A stretch of DNA of 64,000 bases. Origin: ATZT02 sp046048135. GTDB taxonomy: Bacteria; Actinomycetota; Actinomycetes; S36-B12; UBA5976. The DNA is taken from the NCBI GenBank assembly GCA_046048135.1, contig JBJOGR010000042.1:41744-105743 (forward strand), read 5' to 3'. Numbering within the stretch: the stretch's first letter is position 1; each line of letters begins with the position of its first letter. The translations under genes and the position numbers were made by a program. Below, in pieces: positions 17,499-27,310 of this stretch. The notes under the pieces are model-generated. The model was not told the DNA's origin, searched no databases, and saw nothing but the letters and a program-made list of their open reading frames with translations.

Positions 17499-18224
17499 GT
17501 GCCTTCAGGGCAAAAAAATTTAAACATTGAGGAACTGCATAGAAATGTAAGTGGAGGTTGGCTTCGTCCTGCAGTTTTTGGTGCGATGGATGGTTTAGTT
17601 TCTAACTTTGCTTTGATGATTGGTGTTGCTGGAGGAACTCAAGCTGCAGGTGTTGGAAATACACAAGCGATTGTTTTAGCGGGTTTTGCAGGATTACTTG
17701 CTGGCGCATTTTCTATGGCTGCAGGAGAATACACTTCCGTTGCAAGTCAAGCAGAGCTTGCTCAGGCAGAAATTGAATTTGAGAAAAAAGAAATTAAAGA
17801 AAATTTAAATAGCGAAATTGAAGAACTGGCACAAGTTTATGTTGCAAGAGGAGTTAATTATCAAGTTGCTTTTCAATTCGCAAAAGAGTTGAGTAAAAAC
17901 GAAGAAGAATTTATCAATGCGCATTCTCTAGAAGAATTTGGTGTAACGACAAAAGATTTACCATCCCCAAGATTGGCAGCAGTTTCTTCCTTTGTTTCAT
18001 TTGGGCTAGGTGCATTGGTCCCGCTACTTCCTTATATTTTGGGTTTCAATAATTTGATGATTTCATTAGGAGTTTCACTAAGTGGGTTATTCATCACAGG
18101 AGCCGTTGTTTCCTTGGTGACCACAAGAACATGGTGGTATTCCGGTACGAGGCAGTTACTAATTGGAAGTGGCGCTGCAGCGATTACTTGGTTACTGGGA
18201 AATTCGATAGGTTCGGTTTTATAA
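17499..18224 (+). CDS. VIT1/CCC1-family membrane transporter
   Basis: A 241-aa membrane protein matching the VIT/CCC1 family, which in eukaryotes moves iron and manganese into vacuoles and in bacteria is probably a divalent-metal exporter. The N-terminal block has VFGAMDGLVSNFALM and AGAFSMAAGEYTSV, the conserved first two helices. A charged helical segment around residues 88-145, rich in Glu and Lys, corresponds to the cytoplasmic metal-binding domain, and two or three more helices follow. The start is GTG with AGGAG overlapping the lgt stop. Substrate (Fe or Mn) is uncertain. Confidence 0.85.
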   Translation: MPSGQKNLNIEELHRNVSGGWLRPAVFGAMDGLVSNFALMIGVAGGTQAAGVGNTQAIVLAGFAGLLAGAFSMAAGEYTSVASQAELAQAEIEFEKKEIKENLNSEIEELAQVYVARGVNYQVAFQFAKELSKNEEEFINAHSLEEFGVTTKDLPSPRLAAVSSFVSFGLGALVPLLPYILGFNNLMISLGVSLSGLFITGAVVSLVTTRTWWYSGTRQLLIGSGAAAITWLLGNSIGSVL

Positions 18225-18294
18225 ATAAAACTTTAAGATAGTATTTACCTATATCGGGCCAGAGTCGTCCCACTTCAATAATCTTTTAAAGGAC

Positions 18295-18308
18295 TAATTT
18301 TCAAAGTG
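18295..18308 (+). promoter_or_regulatory. candidate -10 for gltB, near-leaderless spacing
   Basis: TAATTT (18295-18300) lies 5 bases before the GTG at 18306. The preceding AAAGGA (18288-18293) is 12 bases from the start, too far for a normal ribosome site. The stretch AAAGGACTA-ATTTTCA closely matches the bases before dnaE (AAAGGACTA-TTTTCA). Confidence 0.3.
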
Positions 18309-21300
18309 GCTCAATTTATTAATCAAGGTCTTTATGATCCTTCTTTTGAGCATGATGCCTGTGGTGTGGCATTAGTTGCAACGTTAAAAAAAATTGCAAA
18401 CCACGAAATTGTTGAAAAGGGGCTTGAGGCATTAAGAAATCTTGATCATCGCGGAGCCAGTGGAAGCGAACCTGACTCTGGAGACGGAGCTGGAATTCTA
18501 ATTCAAATCCCAGATAAGTTTCTTAGATCAGTTGTTGATTTTAATTTGCCTCCAAATGGTGAATATGCAGTAGGAATTGCATTCTTACCTCAGGAAAAAG
18601 ATTTATATATTTCAACCAAAAACAAAATCCAAGAAATTGCCAAATCTGAAAATATAGAAATTTTAGGTTGGAGAGATGTTCCAACGGATTCTTCAACATT
18701 AGGTAAAACTGCTAAAAGTGTAATGCCAATATTTGAGATGATTTTTGTAAAATCAAATATTGAGAACAAAGCAAATCTTGAATTAGATCGTTTAATTTAT
18801 CCATTTAGAAAAATCGCAGAAAAAGAAACAAGTGTCTATTTCTCTTCACTATCTTCAAGAACTCTTGTTTACAAGGGAATGCTTACCACAGGTCAGCTGC
18901 AAACTTTTTATAAAGATTTGTCAAATGAAAAAGTTGAATCAAGAATTGCACTTGTTCATTCAAGGTTTAGTACTAATACTTTTCCATCATGGCCATTAGC
19001 TCATCCTTATAGATTTATTGCTCACAATGGAGAAATAAACACTGTTAAAGGTAATAGAAATTGGATGCAAGCTAGAGAAAATTTGTTAGAAACTGATTTA
19101 ATTCCTGGAGATCTGAGTCGAATTTTTCCAATATGTGCAAATGGAGCAAGTGATTCTGCATCATTTGATGAAGTTTTAGAACTAATTCATTTAGGTGGAA
19201 GATCTTTACCTCATGCAGTCTTAATGATGATTCCTGAAGCTTGGGAAAACAATCCAACTATGGATCCAAAGAGAAGAGCGTTTTATGAATTCCATGCTTC
19301 ATTTATGGAACCTTGGGATGGACCGGCATGTGTGACATTTACAGATGGAACTCTAATTGGAGCAGTACTAGACAGAAATGGTTTAAGACCAGGAAGATTC
19401 TGGGTTACCGATGATGGTTTAGTTATTTTGGCAAGTGAATCTGGAGTTTTACCAATTGATTCTTCAAAAGTAATAAGAAAAGGAAGATTGCAACCCGGAA
19501 AAATGTTTCTGGTCGACACAGTTGCCGGAAGAATTATCGAAGACGATGAAATTAAGAATGAATTATCAAACAAAGAACCATATCAAGATTGGTTACATGC
19601 AGGATTAGTTCACTTAGAGGAATTGCCTGATAGAGAACATATTGTTCATACGCATTCCTCAGTTCTAAGAAGACAGCAAACATTTGGTTACACCGAAGAA
19701 GAACTAAAAATCTTATTAACTCCAATGGCAATTTCAGGTATGGAACCAATTGGTTCTATGGGCACAGACACTCCAATTGCTGTTTTGAGTAAAAGACCAA
19801 GACTTATTTTTGATTACTTCACTCAATTATTTGCCCAAGTTACAAATCCTCCACTTGATGCAATTAGAGAAGAAATTGTTACTTCACTATCTTCTTCTAT
19901 TGGTGAAGAAAGCAATTTACTTTCAGCGACACCATCTCACACACGACAAGTTGTTTTGCCATTTCCTGTAATTGATAATGATGAGTTAGCAAAATTAATC
20001 CATATAAATCGAGATGGAGACAAACCAGGATTTGCAGCACAAAAATTCTCGGGATTATTCAAAATTGCTGATGGAGAAAAAGGTTTAGAAAAACGAATAC
20101 AAGAAATATTCAATGAAGTAGATGAAGCAATAAAGAATGGAATTAGATTACTTGTTTTAAGTGATAGAGACTCTGATGCTGATGAAGCACCAATTCCTTC
20201 GCTTCTGCTTTTATCAGCAGTTCACCATCATTTGGTGCGAACTAAACAAAGAATGCAAGTTGGATTAATTGTTGAAGCAGGAGATGTTCGCGAAGTTCAT
20301 CATGTTGCTTTGTTAATTGGTTTTGGTGCAGCTGCAGTAAATCCATATCTTGCTATGGAAACTGTAGAAGATATGGTTCGACAAAATAAATTAACAGGAA
20401 TTTCACCTGAAAAAGCTGTGAGAAATCTAGTGAAAGCTTTGGGTAAAGGTGTTTTGAAAGTAATGAGCAAAATGGGAGTATCGACTGTTGCTTCATACAG
20501 AGGTGCCCAAATATTTGAAGCAATTGGTCTTTCTCAAGAATTAGTTGATAAATATTTCACCGGAACTGTGTCTCGATTAGGAGGGATCGGGTTAGATGTC
20601 ATAGCTAAAGAAGCTATTAAAAGACATGAAATTGCATATCCACCAACAGGAATTTCTCCTGCTCATAGACAACTTTCAATCGGTGGGGAATATCAATGGA
20701 GACGAGAAGGAGAGCCTCATTTATTTGATCCAGAAACAGTATTTAGGCTTCAGCATTCTACAAAAACTGGTCAATACGAAATTTTTAAAAACTATACGAA
20801 TTTAGTCAACGAACAATCCAAGAGATTGATGACTCTAAGAGGTCTGTTTGACATTAAAAGTTCAAAAAAGCCAATTTCAATTGATGAAGTGGAACCTATC
20901 GAAAGTATTTTAAAAAGATTTAGCACAGGCGCTATGTCTTATGGTTCAATTTCGCAAGAAGCCCATGAAACATTAGCAATCGCAATGAATCGATTAGGAG
21001 CTAAATCAAATACAGGTGAAGGTGGAGAAGATCCTGAAAGATTTGTTAAAGAAACAAATGGTGATTCAAAAAGATCAGCAATTAAACAAGTAGCTAGTGG
21101 AAGATTTGGAGTAACTAGTGAATATTTAGTAAACGCTGATGATATTCAAATCAAAATGGCACAAGGTGCAAAACCTGGTGAAGGAGGACAACTGCCAGGT
21201 CACAAGGTTTATCCATGGGTTGCAAAAACAAGACACTCCACACCTGGGGTGGGATTAATTTCACCTCCACCACATCACGATATTTATTCAATCGAAGATT

Positions 21301-22817
21301 TAAAACAATTGATTCATGATTTGAAGAATGTGAATAACAAGGCAAGAATTCACGTTAAGTTAGTTGCAGAAGTTGGAGTGGGCACAGTCGCAGCAGGAGT
21401 TGCTAAAGCACATGCTGATGTAGTTCTAATTTCAGGTCACGACGGGGGAACAGGTGCAAGTCCTTTAACTTCTTTGAAACATGCAGGTGCACCATGGGAA
21501 ATTGGTTTAGCAGAGACTCAACAAACTCTTTTAATTAATGGATTAAGGGATCGAATAGTTGTTCAAACTGATGGTCAATTAAAAACGGGCCGAGATGTTT
21601 TAATTGCAGCCTTATTAGGAGCTGAAGAATTTGGTTTTGCCACAGCACCGCTTGTGGTGATGGGTTGCATAATGATGAGAGTTTGTCATTTAGATACTTG
21701 CCCAGTAGGTGTTGCTACACAAAATCCAGTTTTGAGAGAAAAATTTACTGGAAAACCTGAATTTGTAGAAAATTTCTTTAAATTTATCGCCCAAGAAGTC
21801 AGAGAATATCTTGCTGAAATTGGATTCAAGACTTTAGAAGAAGCTATAGGTCATTCTGAGTTACTTGATACGAAAAAAGCTATTGATCATTGGAAAGCTT
21901 CGGGATTAAATCTTGAACCGATACTGCACCAAGTACAAGCAAATAACACAGAACTTCATCACGTTAAAAATCAAGAACATGGACTAGAAAAAGCATTGGA
22001 TCAAGAATTAATAAAAATCTGTGCACCATCGTTAAATAATCAGGAATTAGTAAGGGCGCAATTTGAAATTAGAAATGTTAATCGAACAGTTGGCACAATG
22101 CTTGGTAGTGAAGTAACTAGAAGATTTGGTGGCAAAGGTTTACCTGATGAGACTATTGATCTTACTTTTGTAGGTTCTGCTGGACAATCATTTGGAGCAT
22201 TTGTTCCAAAAGGAATTACTCTTCGCCTTGAGGGTGATTCCAACGATTATTTAGCTAAAGGATTATCAGGTGGGAAAATAATTGTTAGACCAAATAGGAA
22301 CGCCAAGTTTGAAGCAAGTAAAAATGTTATTGCAGGAAACGTCGCAGCCTATGGTGCAACTTCAGGAACTTTATTTGTCAATGGTCTTGTGGGGGAGAGA
22401 TTCTGTGTAAGAAATTCTGGTGCAACAGCTGTAGTTGAAGGAGTAGGAGATCATGGCTGCGAATACATGACAGGAGGTCGTGTAGTTGTTCTAGGTTCAA
22501 CAGGAAGAAACTTTGCAGCAGGAATGAGTGGCGGTATTTCATACCTATTTAATCTAAATGCTGAAAATATAAATTCAGAAATGGTAGAAATTGAAGAATT
22601 AAATGAAGAAGATATTAGTTTTCTAAAAGATATTATTACAAAATATTTTGACGAAACAGATTCTAAGTTAGCAAAGAAGATACTTGATAACAAAGAAATT
22701 AAGAATTTCAGCAAAGTAATGCCAAAAGAATATAAACGAGTTTTACTTGCAAAGCAAAAAGCAGAACTTGAAGGAATTGATCCACTAAAAGCAATTATGG
22801 AGGCAAGCCGTGGGTGA
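18306..22817 (+). CDS. gltB: glutamate synthase large (alpha) subunit
   Basis: Transfers the amide of glutamine to 2-oxoglutarate to make glutamate. At 1503 aa it is the full-length NADPH type. Cleavage of an 18-residue propeptide would expose the catalytic Cys in DACGVALV (Cys19). The order of domains is glutaminase, central, FMN-binding synthase with GQLPGHKVYPW and ISGHDGGTGASPL, a 3Fe-4S cluster in CIMMRVCHLDTCPVGV (about residue 1130), then the C-terminal beta-helix with GGRVVVLG. It starts at GTG after an 81-bp gap and overlaps gltD by 8 bp. Confidence 0.98.
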   Translation: MAQFINQGLYDPSFEHDACGVALVATLKKIANHEIVEKGLEALRNLDHRGASGSEPDSGDGAGILIQIPDKFLRSVVDFNLPPNGEYAVGIAFLPQEKDLYISTKNKIQEIAKSENIEILGWRDVPTDSSTLGKTAKSVMPIFEMIFVKSNIENKANLELDRLIYPFRKIAEKETSVYFSSLSSRTLVYKGMLTTGQLQTFYKDLSNEKVESRIALVHSRFSTNTFPSWPLAHPYRFIAHNGEINTVKGNRNWMQARENLLETDLIPGDLSRIFPICANGASDSASFDEVLELIHLGGRSLPHAVLMMIPEAWENNPTMDPKRRAFYEFHASFMEPWDGPACVTFTDGTLIGAVLDRNGLRPGRFWVTDDGLVILASESGVLPIDSSKVIRKGRLQPGKMFLVDTVAGRIIEDDEIKNELSNKEPYQDWLHAGLVHLEELPDREHIVHTHSSVLRRQQTFGYTEEELKILLTPMAISGMEPIGSMGTDTPIAVLSKRPRLIFDYFTQLFAQVTNPPLDAIREEIVTSLSSSIGEESNLLSATPSHTRQVVLPFPVIDNDELAKLIHINRDGDKPGFAAQKFSGLFKIADGEKGLEKRIQEIFNEVDEAIKNGIRLLVLSDRDSDADEAPIPSLLLLSAVHHHLVRTKQRMQVGLIVEAGDVREVHHVALLIGFGAAAVNPYLAMETVEDMVRQNKLTGISPEKAVRNLVKALGKGVLKVMSKMGVSTVASYRGAQIFEAIGLSQELVDKYFTGTVSRLGGIGLDVIAKEAIKRHEIAYPPTGISPAHRQLSIGGEYQWRREGEPHLFDPETVFRLQHSTKTGQYEIFKNYTNLVNEQSKRLMTLRGLFDIKSSKKPISIDEVEPIESILKRFSTGAMSYGSISQEAHETLAIAMNRLGAKSNTGEGGEDPERFVKETNGDSKRSAIKQVASGRFGVTSEYLVNADDIQIKMAQGAKPGEGGQLPGHKVYPWVAKTRHSTPGVGLISPPPHHDIYSIEDLKQLIHDLKNVNNKARIHVKLVAEVGVGTVAAGVAKAHADVVLISGHDGGTGASPLTSLKHAGAPWEIGLAETQQTLLINGLRDRIVVQTDGQLKTGRDVLIAALLGAEEFGFATAPLVVMGCIMMRVCHLDTCPVGVATQNPVLREKFTGKPEFVENFFKFIAQEVREYLAEIGFKTLEEAIGHSELLDTKKAIDHWKASGLNLEPILHQVQANNTELHHVKNQEHGLEKALDQELIKICAPSLNNQELVRAQFEIRNVNRTVGTMLGSEVTRRFGGKGLPDETIDLTFVGSAGQSFGAFVPKGITLRLEGDSNDYLAKGLSGGKIIVRPNRNAKFEASKNVIAGNVAAYGATSGTLFVNGLVGERFCVRNSGATAVVEGVGDHGCEYMTGGRVVVLGSTGRNFAAGMSGGISYLFNLNAENINSEMVEIEELNEEDISFLKDIITKYFDETDSKLAKKILDNKEIKNFSKVMPKEYKRVLLAKQKAELEGIDPLKAIMEASRG

Positions 22818-24261
22818 TCCAAAAGGTTTTATTAATACAAAAAGAGAAACTCCAAAACGCAGACCAGTTGATTTACGTCTTATGGATTGGCGAGAAGTTT
22901 ATGAACCTTTTGATTCAAATAAACTCCGTGCCCAAGCGGGAAGATGTATGGATTGTGGAATTCCTTTTTGCCACAATGGCTGTCCACTAGGCAATTTAAT
23001 TCCTGAATGGAATGATCTTGTATTTAAAGATAATTGGAAAGAAGCTTCTGAACGTTTACACGCAACGAATAATTTCCCAGAATTTACAGGTCGACTGTGT
23101 CCTGCTCCATGCGAAGCAGCTTGTGTAGTTGCAATAAATCAAGATGCAGTAACAATTAAACAAGTTGAGGTTGAAATTGCCGATAGAGCATTTGCTCAAG
23201 GATTAGTTACACCGCAATCTCCAGCAAGATTAAGTGGAAAGACTGTTGCTGTGATTGGCTCCGGACCTGCCGGATTAGCAGCAGCTCAACAACTTGCAAG
23301 AGCTGGACATACTGTTGCAATTTATGAAAGAGCTGACAAACTTGGTGGTCTTTTGCGTTATGGCATTCCTGAATTCAAAATGGAAAAAATACATATTGAT
23401 CGAAGGCTAGAACAACTTGCTAATGAAGGAATCAAATTTAGAACCGGAGTTGAAATTGGTATTGATATTGATGCAAAGGAATTGAGAAAAAAATACGATG
23501 CCATTGTGCTAGCTGTTGGTGCCACTGCTTGGCGAGATTTACCAATTGAAGGAAGACAATTAAATGGAATTTATCAGGCAATGGAATATTTACCACCTGC
23601 AAATAAAGTCGCACTTGGTGAACTAGAGGTTTCGCCTATTGACGCTAAAGGTAAAAATGTTGTCATTATTGGTGGTGGCGACACAGGAGCAGATTGTCTT
23701 GGCACAGCACATAGACAAGGTGCAAAATCTGTAACGCAGTTAGAAATTCTTCCAATGCCAAAAGAGATGCGCCAGGATGCTCAACCTTGGCCAACATATC
23801 CAATGATTTATCGAGTGACTAGTGCTCATGAAGAAGGTGGCGAAAGAATTTTTAGTGTGAACACTAACAAATTTATCGGTACAGATGGAAAAGTTTCTGG
23901 TCTTGAATTGATACAGGTTGAGTTTAAAAACGGCAAATTCGAATCTATTAAGGGTACAGAAAAAATCATTCCAGCTGATTTAGTTTTATTAGCGCTAGGT
24001 TTTGTTGGACCGGAAAAAGCTCCATTTATTGAACAATTGAATCTAGAACTTGATAATAGAGGAAATATTGCAAGAGATGAAAACTTCAAATCAAATGTTG
24101 ACTCAATTTATGTTTGCGGGGATGCTGGAAGAGGGCAGTCTTTAATTGTCTGGGCAATTGCTGAAGGAAGATCCGTAGCAGCACATGTAGATAAATTCTT
24201 GATTGGTGAAACTAATCTGCCAACACCTATTGAAGCAAATTCAAGACCACTTACAGTTTAA
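22810..24261 (+). CDS. gltD: glutamate synthase small (beta) subunit
   Basis: Passes electrons from NADPH via FAD and two 4Fe-4S clusters to GltB. The N-terminal cluster cysteines are in CMDCGIPFCHNGCPLGN (about residues 42-58) and CPAPCEAAC (about 97-105). The FAD-binding motif GSGPAGLAAAQQLARAG follows near 150, the NADPH motif GGGDTGADCLGTA near 290, and CGDAGRGQSL near 436. Length 483 aa is normal. It starts at GTG within the gltB end (8-bp overlap), so the two subunits are coupled. Confidence 0.98.
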   Translation: MGDPKGFINTKRETPKRRPVDLRLMDWREVYEPFDSNKLRAQAGRCMDCGIPFCHNGCPLGNLIPEWNDLVFKDNWKEASERLHATNNFPEFTGRLCPAPCEAACVVAINQDAVTIKQVEVEIADRAFAQGLVTPQSPARLSGKTVAVIGSGPAGLAAAQQLARAGHTVAIYERADKLGGLLRYGIPEFKMEKIHIDRRLEQLANEGIKFRTGVEIGIDIDAKELRKKYDAIVLAVGATAWRDLPIEGRQLNGIYQAMEYLPPANKVALGELEVSPIDAKGKNVVIIGGGDTGADCLGTAHRQGAKSVTQLEILPMPKEMRQDAQPWPTYPMIYRVTSAHEEGGERIFSVNTNKFIGTDGKVSGLELIQVEFKNGKFESIKGTEKIIPADLVLLALGFVGPEKAPFIEQLNLELDNRGNIARDENFKSNVDSIYVCGDAGRGQSLIVWAIAEGRSVAAHVDKFLIGETNLPTPIEANSRPLTV

Positions 24262-24275
24262 ATCGAACTAACGAA

Positions 24276-24290
24276 TAGAATATGAATATA
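24276..24290 (+). promoter_or_regulatory. candidate -10 for pyk, leaderless or near-leaderless
   Basis: TAGAAT (24276-24281), overlapping GAATAT (24278-24283, six bases before the start codon), precedes ATG 24290. No Shine-Dalgarno sequence lies in the 28-bp gltD-pyk gap. TTACAG (24251-24256) at 19 bp is a weak -35 candidate. Confidence 0.3.
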
Positions 24291-25717
24291 TGAGAAGAGC
24301 TAAGATTGTTGCAACCCTTGGACCTTCAACTGATGACATTGATGTTGTTAAAAAACTAATTATTTCCGGATTAAATGTTGCAAGATTAAATATGTCACAC
24401 GGTGATCATCAAGATCACAAAAGAAGATTAGATCTAGTGAGAAGTGCATCAAAAGAATTAGGTAAAGAAATTGCTGTATTAGCTGATTTACAAGGTCCAA
24501 AAATTAGGGTTGGCACATTTGGAAATGGACCTGTTTCTTTAATAAACGGTCAAAAATTTACGATAACAACTGATGAATACTCAGGGGATAAAGAAAAAGT
24601 ATCAACAACTTACAAAGGTTTATGCCACGATGTGAAGAAAGGTGATGCCTTACTAATAGATGATGGCAAAATTCGTCTTGAAGCACTTGAAGTCAAAGGA
24701 AATGATGTAATCACCAAAGTAATTGAAGGTGGAACAATCTCAAATAGTAAGGGCATAAATTTGCCAGGGGTTTCTGTAAATGTTCCGGCACTATCTGAAA
24801 AAGATGAAAAAGATTTAATATGGGCACTAGAAAACGGATGCGATTTGATCGCACTTTCATTTGTTCGAGATTCTAAAGATATAGAAGATGTTCACAAAAT
24901 TATGGATAAATCGGGTAAAAGAATTCCGGTAGTTGCAAAAATTGAAAAACCGCAAGCAGTTTCAAATCTAGATCAAATTTTGCAATCATTCGATGCAATA
25001 ATGATCGCTCGTGGAGATCTAGGAGTTGAATTACCACTTGAGGAAGTTCCATTAGTTCAAAAAAAGGCAATTCAATTAGCAAGACAAGTTGGTAAACCTG
25101 TAATTGTTGCTACGCAAATGCTCGAATCCATGATTTCAGCATCAAGACCAACCAGAGCAGAAGCAAGTGATGTGGCAAATGCAGTTTTAGATGGCGCAGA
25201 CGCATTAATGCTAAGTGGAGAAACCAGCGTAGGAGAAAATCCAGTAACAGTGGTAGAAACAATGGCAAAAATTATTGAACATGTTGAAGAAGAAGCTTTA
25301 GAACAACTTCCAAAACTTGAGATTGAATCAAAAGGAAGTACTGGAAGAGCTTTAACAACAGCAGCTGTAGCTGTAGGTAAATCAATAAATGCCAAGTATT
25401 TGATTGGTTTTACAGAAACTGGTCGAAGTGTTCGATTGATGGCACGCCACAGATCTACTACACCAATTCTTGCCTTTACTACAGAGCAATCTGTACAACG
25501 CCAATTATCTTTAATTTGGGGATGCCAAGTGTTTCATGCAGCAACTGTTAAACACACTGATGAAATGGTTGCTCAAGTTGATAGATATTTAACTGAAAAT
25601 GATTTTGCAAAATATGGTGAATTAGTTGTTGTTGTGGCAGGAGTGCCACCTGGAGTTCCTGGAACCACCAACGGCATGCGAGTTCATAAAGTTGGAACTG
25701 GTGCAGATGAAAGTTAA
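24290..25717 (+). CDS. pyk: pyruvate kinase
   Basis: Last step of glycolysis: phosphoenolpyruvate plus ADP to pyruvate plus ATP. The 475-aa length is normal. Motifs: AKIVATLGPS at the N terminus, LNMSHGDH with active-site Asn, Ser and His near residue 36, LADLQGPKIRVG, the catalytic Lys/metal site VAKIEKPQAV (about 220), MIARGDLGVELP, and TRAEASDVANAVLDGADA. A C-terminal allosteric domain is present. It stands between gltD and the pyr leader. Confidence 0.97.
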   Translation: MRRAKIVATLGPSTDDIDVVKKLIISGLNVARLNMSHGDHQDHKRRLDLVRSASKELGKEIAVLADLQGPKIRVGTFGNGPVSLINGQKFTITTDEYSGDKEKVSTTYKGLCHDVKKGDALLIDDGKIRLEALEVKGNDVITKVIEGGTISNSKGINLPGVSVNVPALSEKDEKDLIWALENGCDLIALSFVRDSKDIEDVHKIMDKSGKRIPVVAKIEKPQAVSNLDQILQSFDAIMIARGDLGVELPLEEVPLVQKKAIQLARQVGKPVIVATQMLESMISASRPTRAEASDVANAVLDGADALMLSGETSVGENPVTVVETMAKIIEHVEEEALEQLPKLEIESKGSTGRALTTAAVAVGKSINAKYLIGFTETGRSVRLMARHRSTTPILAFTTEQSVQRQLSLIWGCQVFHAATVKHTDEMVAQVDRYLTENDFAKYGELVVVVAGVPPGVPGTTNGMRVHKVGTGADES

Positions 25718-25749
25718 ATTCTTCTGCTAATCTAAATTTTAGTAAGGCA

Positions 25750-25789
25750 TCCTTTAAGACCGTCCCGTGAGGCGGAGAAGGAGGTCGAG
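25750..25789 (+). promoter_or_regulatory. PyrR-binding RNA hairpin that covers the pyrR ribosome site
   Basis: The core TCCCGTGAGG (25763-25772) matches the PyrR-binding loop consensus and is closed by CCG (25760-25762) pairing with CGG (25773-25775). An outer stem TCCTT (25750-25754) pairs with AAGGA (25778-25782), and this AAGGAGG (25778-25784) is the pyrR Shine-Dalgarno sequence. PyrR with UMP should stabilise the hairpin and block translation. This is the known mycobacterial type of control; no attenuator terminator is present. It supports GTG 25797 as the pyrR start. Confidence 0.85.
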
Positions 25790-25796
25790 AAGCACA

Positions 25797-26360
25797 GTGA
25801 GTGCAAATTCTCGTCATCTAGAACGCGTTGTTCTTGAATCTTCCGATATTTCTCGAGCACTATCTCGCATTTCACATGAAATTCTTGAAAACAATAAAGG
25901 TTTTAAAAATATTGTAATTCTAGGAATACCTTCACAAGGAGTTCCTTTAGCAAATCGAATTGCAAAAAAAATTAACGAATTTGAAAAATCAAATATTCAA
26001 GCAGGTTCTCTTGATATAACCATGTATCGAGATGATTTAAGACTTAGACCACCGAGAGCTTTAGCGCAGACAATTATTCCTGAAGGAGGAATTGATAACA
26101 AAGTCATCATTTTGGTCGATGATGTTTTGTTTTCGGGAAGAACGATAAGAGCTGCACTGGATGCAATAAATGACATCGGCAGACCATCTAAAGTACAAGT
26201 TGCTGTATTAGTAGATCGTGGACATCGGGATTTACCAATTAGAGCAGATTATGTGGGAAAAAATATTCCTACTTCACTTAATGAGCAAGTAAAAGTTATT
26301 TTAAATGATTCTGATGAAAATCAAGAAAAAGTCACAATAGGAAATGATGTTATTCAATGA
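25797..26360 (+). CDS. pyrR: pyrimidine operon regulator PyrR / uracil phosphoribosyltransferase fold
   Basis: RNA-binding regulator that senses UMP/UTP and represses the pyr operon; family members also convert uracil to UMP. The PRPP-binding motif VDDVLFSGRTIRAAL lies at about residues 105-119, and the RPPRALAQT loop is near 81. The frame is open from 25767 as an arginine run (MRRRRRSRS), but that run is the PyrR-binding leader read as protein. The true start is GTG 25797, 12 bases after AAGGAGG, giving 187 aa. It is the first gene of the pyr operon and overlaps pyrB by 4 bp. Confidence 0.95.
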   Translation: MSANSRHLERVVLESSDISRALSRISHEILENNKGFKNIVILGIPSQGVPLANRIAKKINEFEKSNIQAGSLDITMYRDDLRLRPPRALAQTIIPEGGIDNKVIILVDDVLFSGRTIRAALDAINDIGRPSKVQVAVLVDRGHRDLPIRADYVGKNIPTSLNEQVKVILNDSDENQEKVTIGNDVIQ

Positions 26361-27310
26361 ATAGACATCTTGTATCCATAAATGATTTATCTAAAGAAGA
26401 CGCAATTTTGGTTCTTGACACAGCAAAAGAATTAGCTCAGATTTCAGATAGACCTGTGAAAAAATTGCCGACTTTAAGAGGAAGAACGATTGTTAATTTA
26501 TTTTTTGAAGATAGCACTAGAACTAGGATTTCATTTGAAGCAGCAGCTAAAAGATTAAGTGCAGACGTAATAAATTTCAGCGCCAAGGGATCTAGTGTTT
26601 CAAAGGGTGAAAGTTTAAAAGATACCGCACAAACTTTGCAATCCATGGGTGCAGACGCAGTCGTAATTAGACATCCTGCATCGGGTGCTCCAAATCTATT
26701 GGCTTCAAGAAATTGGATTAATGCAGTTGTAATTAATGCTGGCGATGGAACACATGAGCATCCAACCCAAGCTTTACTTGATTCTTACACAATAAGAAAA
26801 CATTTAAAAAATAATCAAGGTGATCTAACAGGTCTAAGAATCGCAATAGTTGGCGATATTTTGCATAGCAGAGTTGCCAGAAGTAATGCGTTATTAATTA
26901 AAAAACTAGGTGCAACACCTGTAATGGTTGCTCCTCCAACTTTAATGCCAAAAGGAATAAAAGAATGGGAATGCGAATATTCCTATAATCTTGATGAAGT
27001 AATAGAAAATGTTGATTCCATTATGATGTTAAGAGTTCAGCAAGAACGTATGAATGCTGCATATTTTCCAACAGCTAGAGAATATTCTAGAAATTTTGGT
27101 TTAAATTCTGCTCGATTAAATAAAATGAAACAAAGTGTTTTAGTTCTACATCCAGGTCCTATGAATCGAGGTATGGAAATCACAGCAGAAGTAGCAGACA
27201 GTACTAATTCTGTTGTTATTGAACAAGTGGCAAATGGTGTGAGTATTCGAATGGCAGTTCTTTACTTGCTACTTGGTGGATCCCAAAACGAAGTGGAGAG
27301 TAGTAAATAA
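26357..27310 (+). CDS. pyrB: aspartate carbamoyltransferase catalytic chain
   Basis: Joins carbamoyl phosphate to aspartate, the first committed pyrimidine step. The carbamoyl-phosphate motif is FFEDSTRTR (about residues 51-59), and GDGTHEHPTQALLD marks aspartate rather than ornithine specificity. LHPGPMNRG near residue 265 closes the active site. Length is 317 aa. ATGA overlap with pyrR and 1-bp overlap with pyrC. It is the only carbamoyltransferase in the window; the ornithine enzyme expected in the arg cluster is missing there. Confidence 0.97.
   Translation: MNRHLVSINDLSKEDAILVLDTAKELAQISDRPVKKLPTLRGRTIVNLFFEDSTRTRISFEAAAKRLSADVINFSAKGSSVSKGESLKDTAQTLQSMGADAVVIRHPASGAPNLLASRNWINAVVINAGDGTHEHPTQALLDSYTIRKHLKNNQGDLTGLRIAIVGDILHSRVARSNALLIKKLGATPVMVAPPTLMPKGIKEWECEYSYNLDEVIENVDSIMMLRVQQERMNAAYFPTAREYSRNFGLNSARLNKMKQSVLVLHPGPMNRGMEITAEVADSTNSVVIEQVANGVSIRMAVLYLLLGGSQNEVESSK

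Noticed and set aside
22451..22822. 123-codon minus-strand open frame within gltB
   Set aside because: Antisense of the GltB C terminus, Ser/Phe-rich, no start signal.
25767..25796. Arginine-rich N-terminal extension of PyrR as an RNA-binding tail
   Set aside because: These bases are the PyrR-binding RNA and Shine-Dalgarno sequence; the GTG at 25797 is the supported start.
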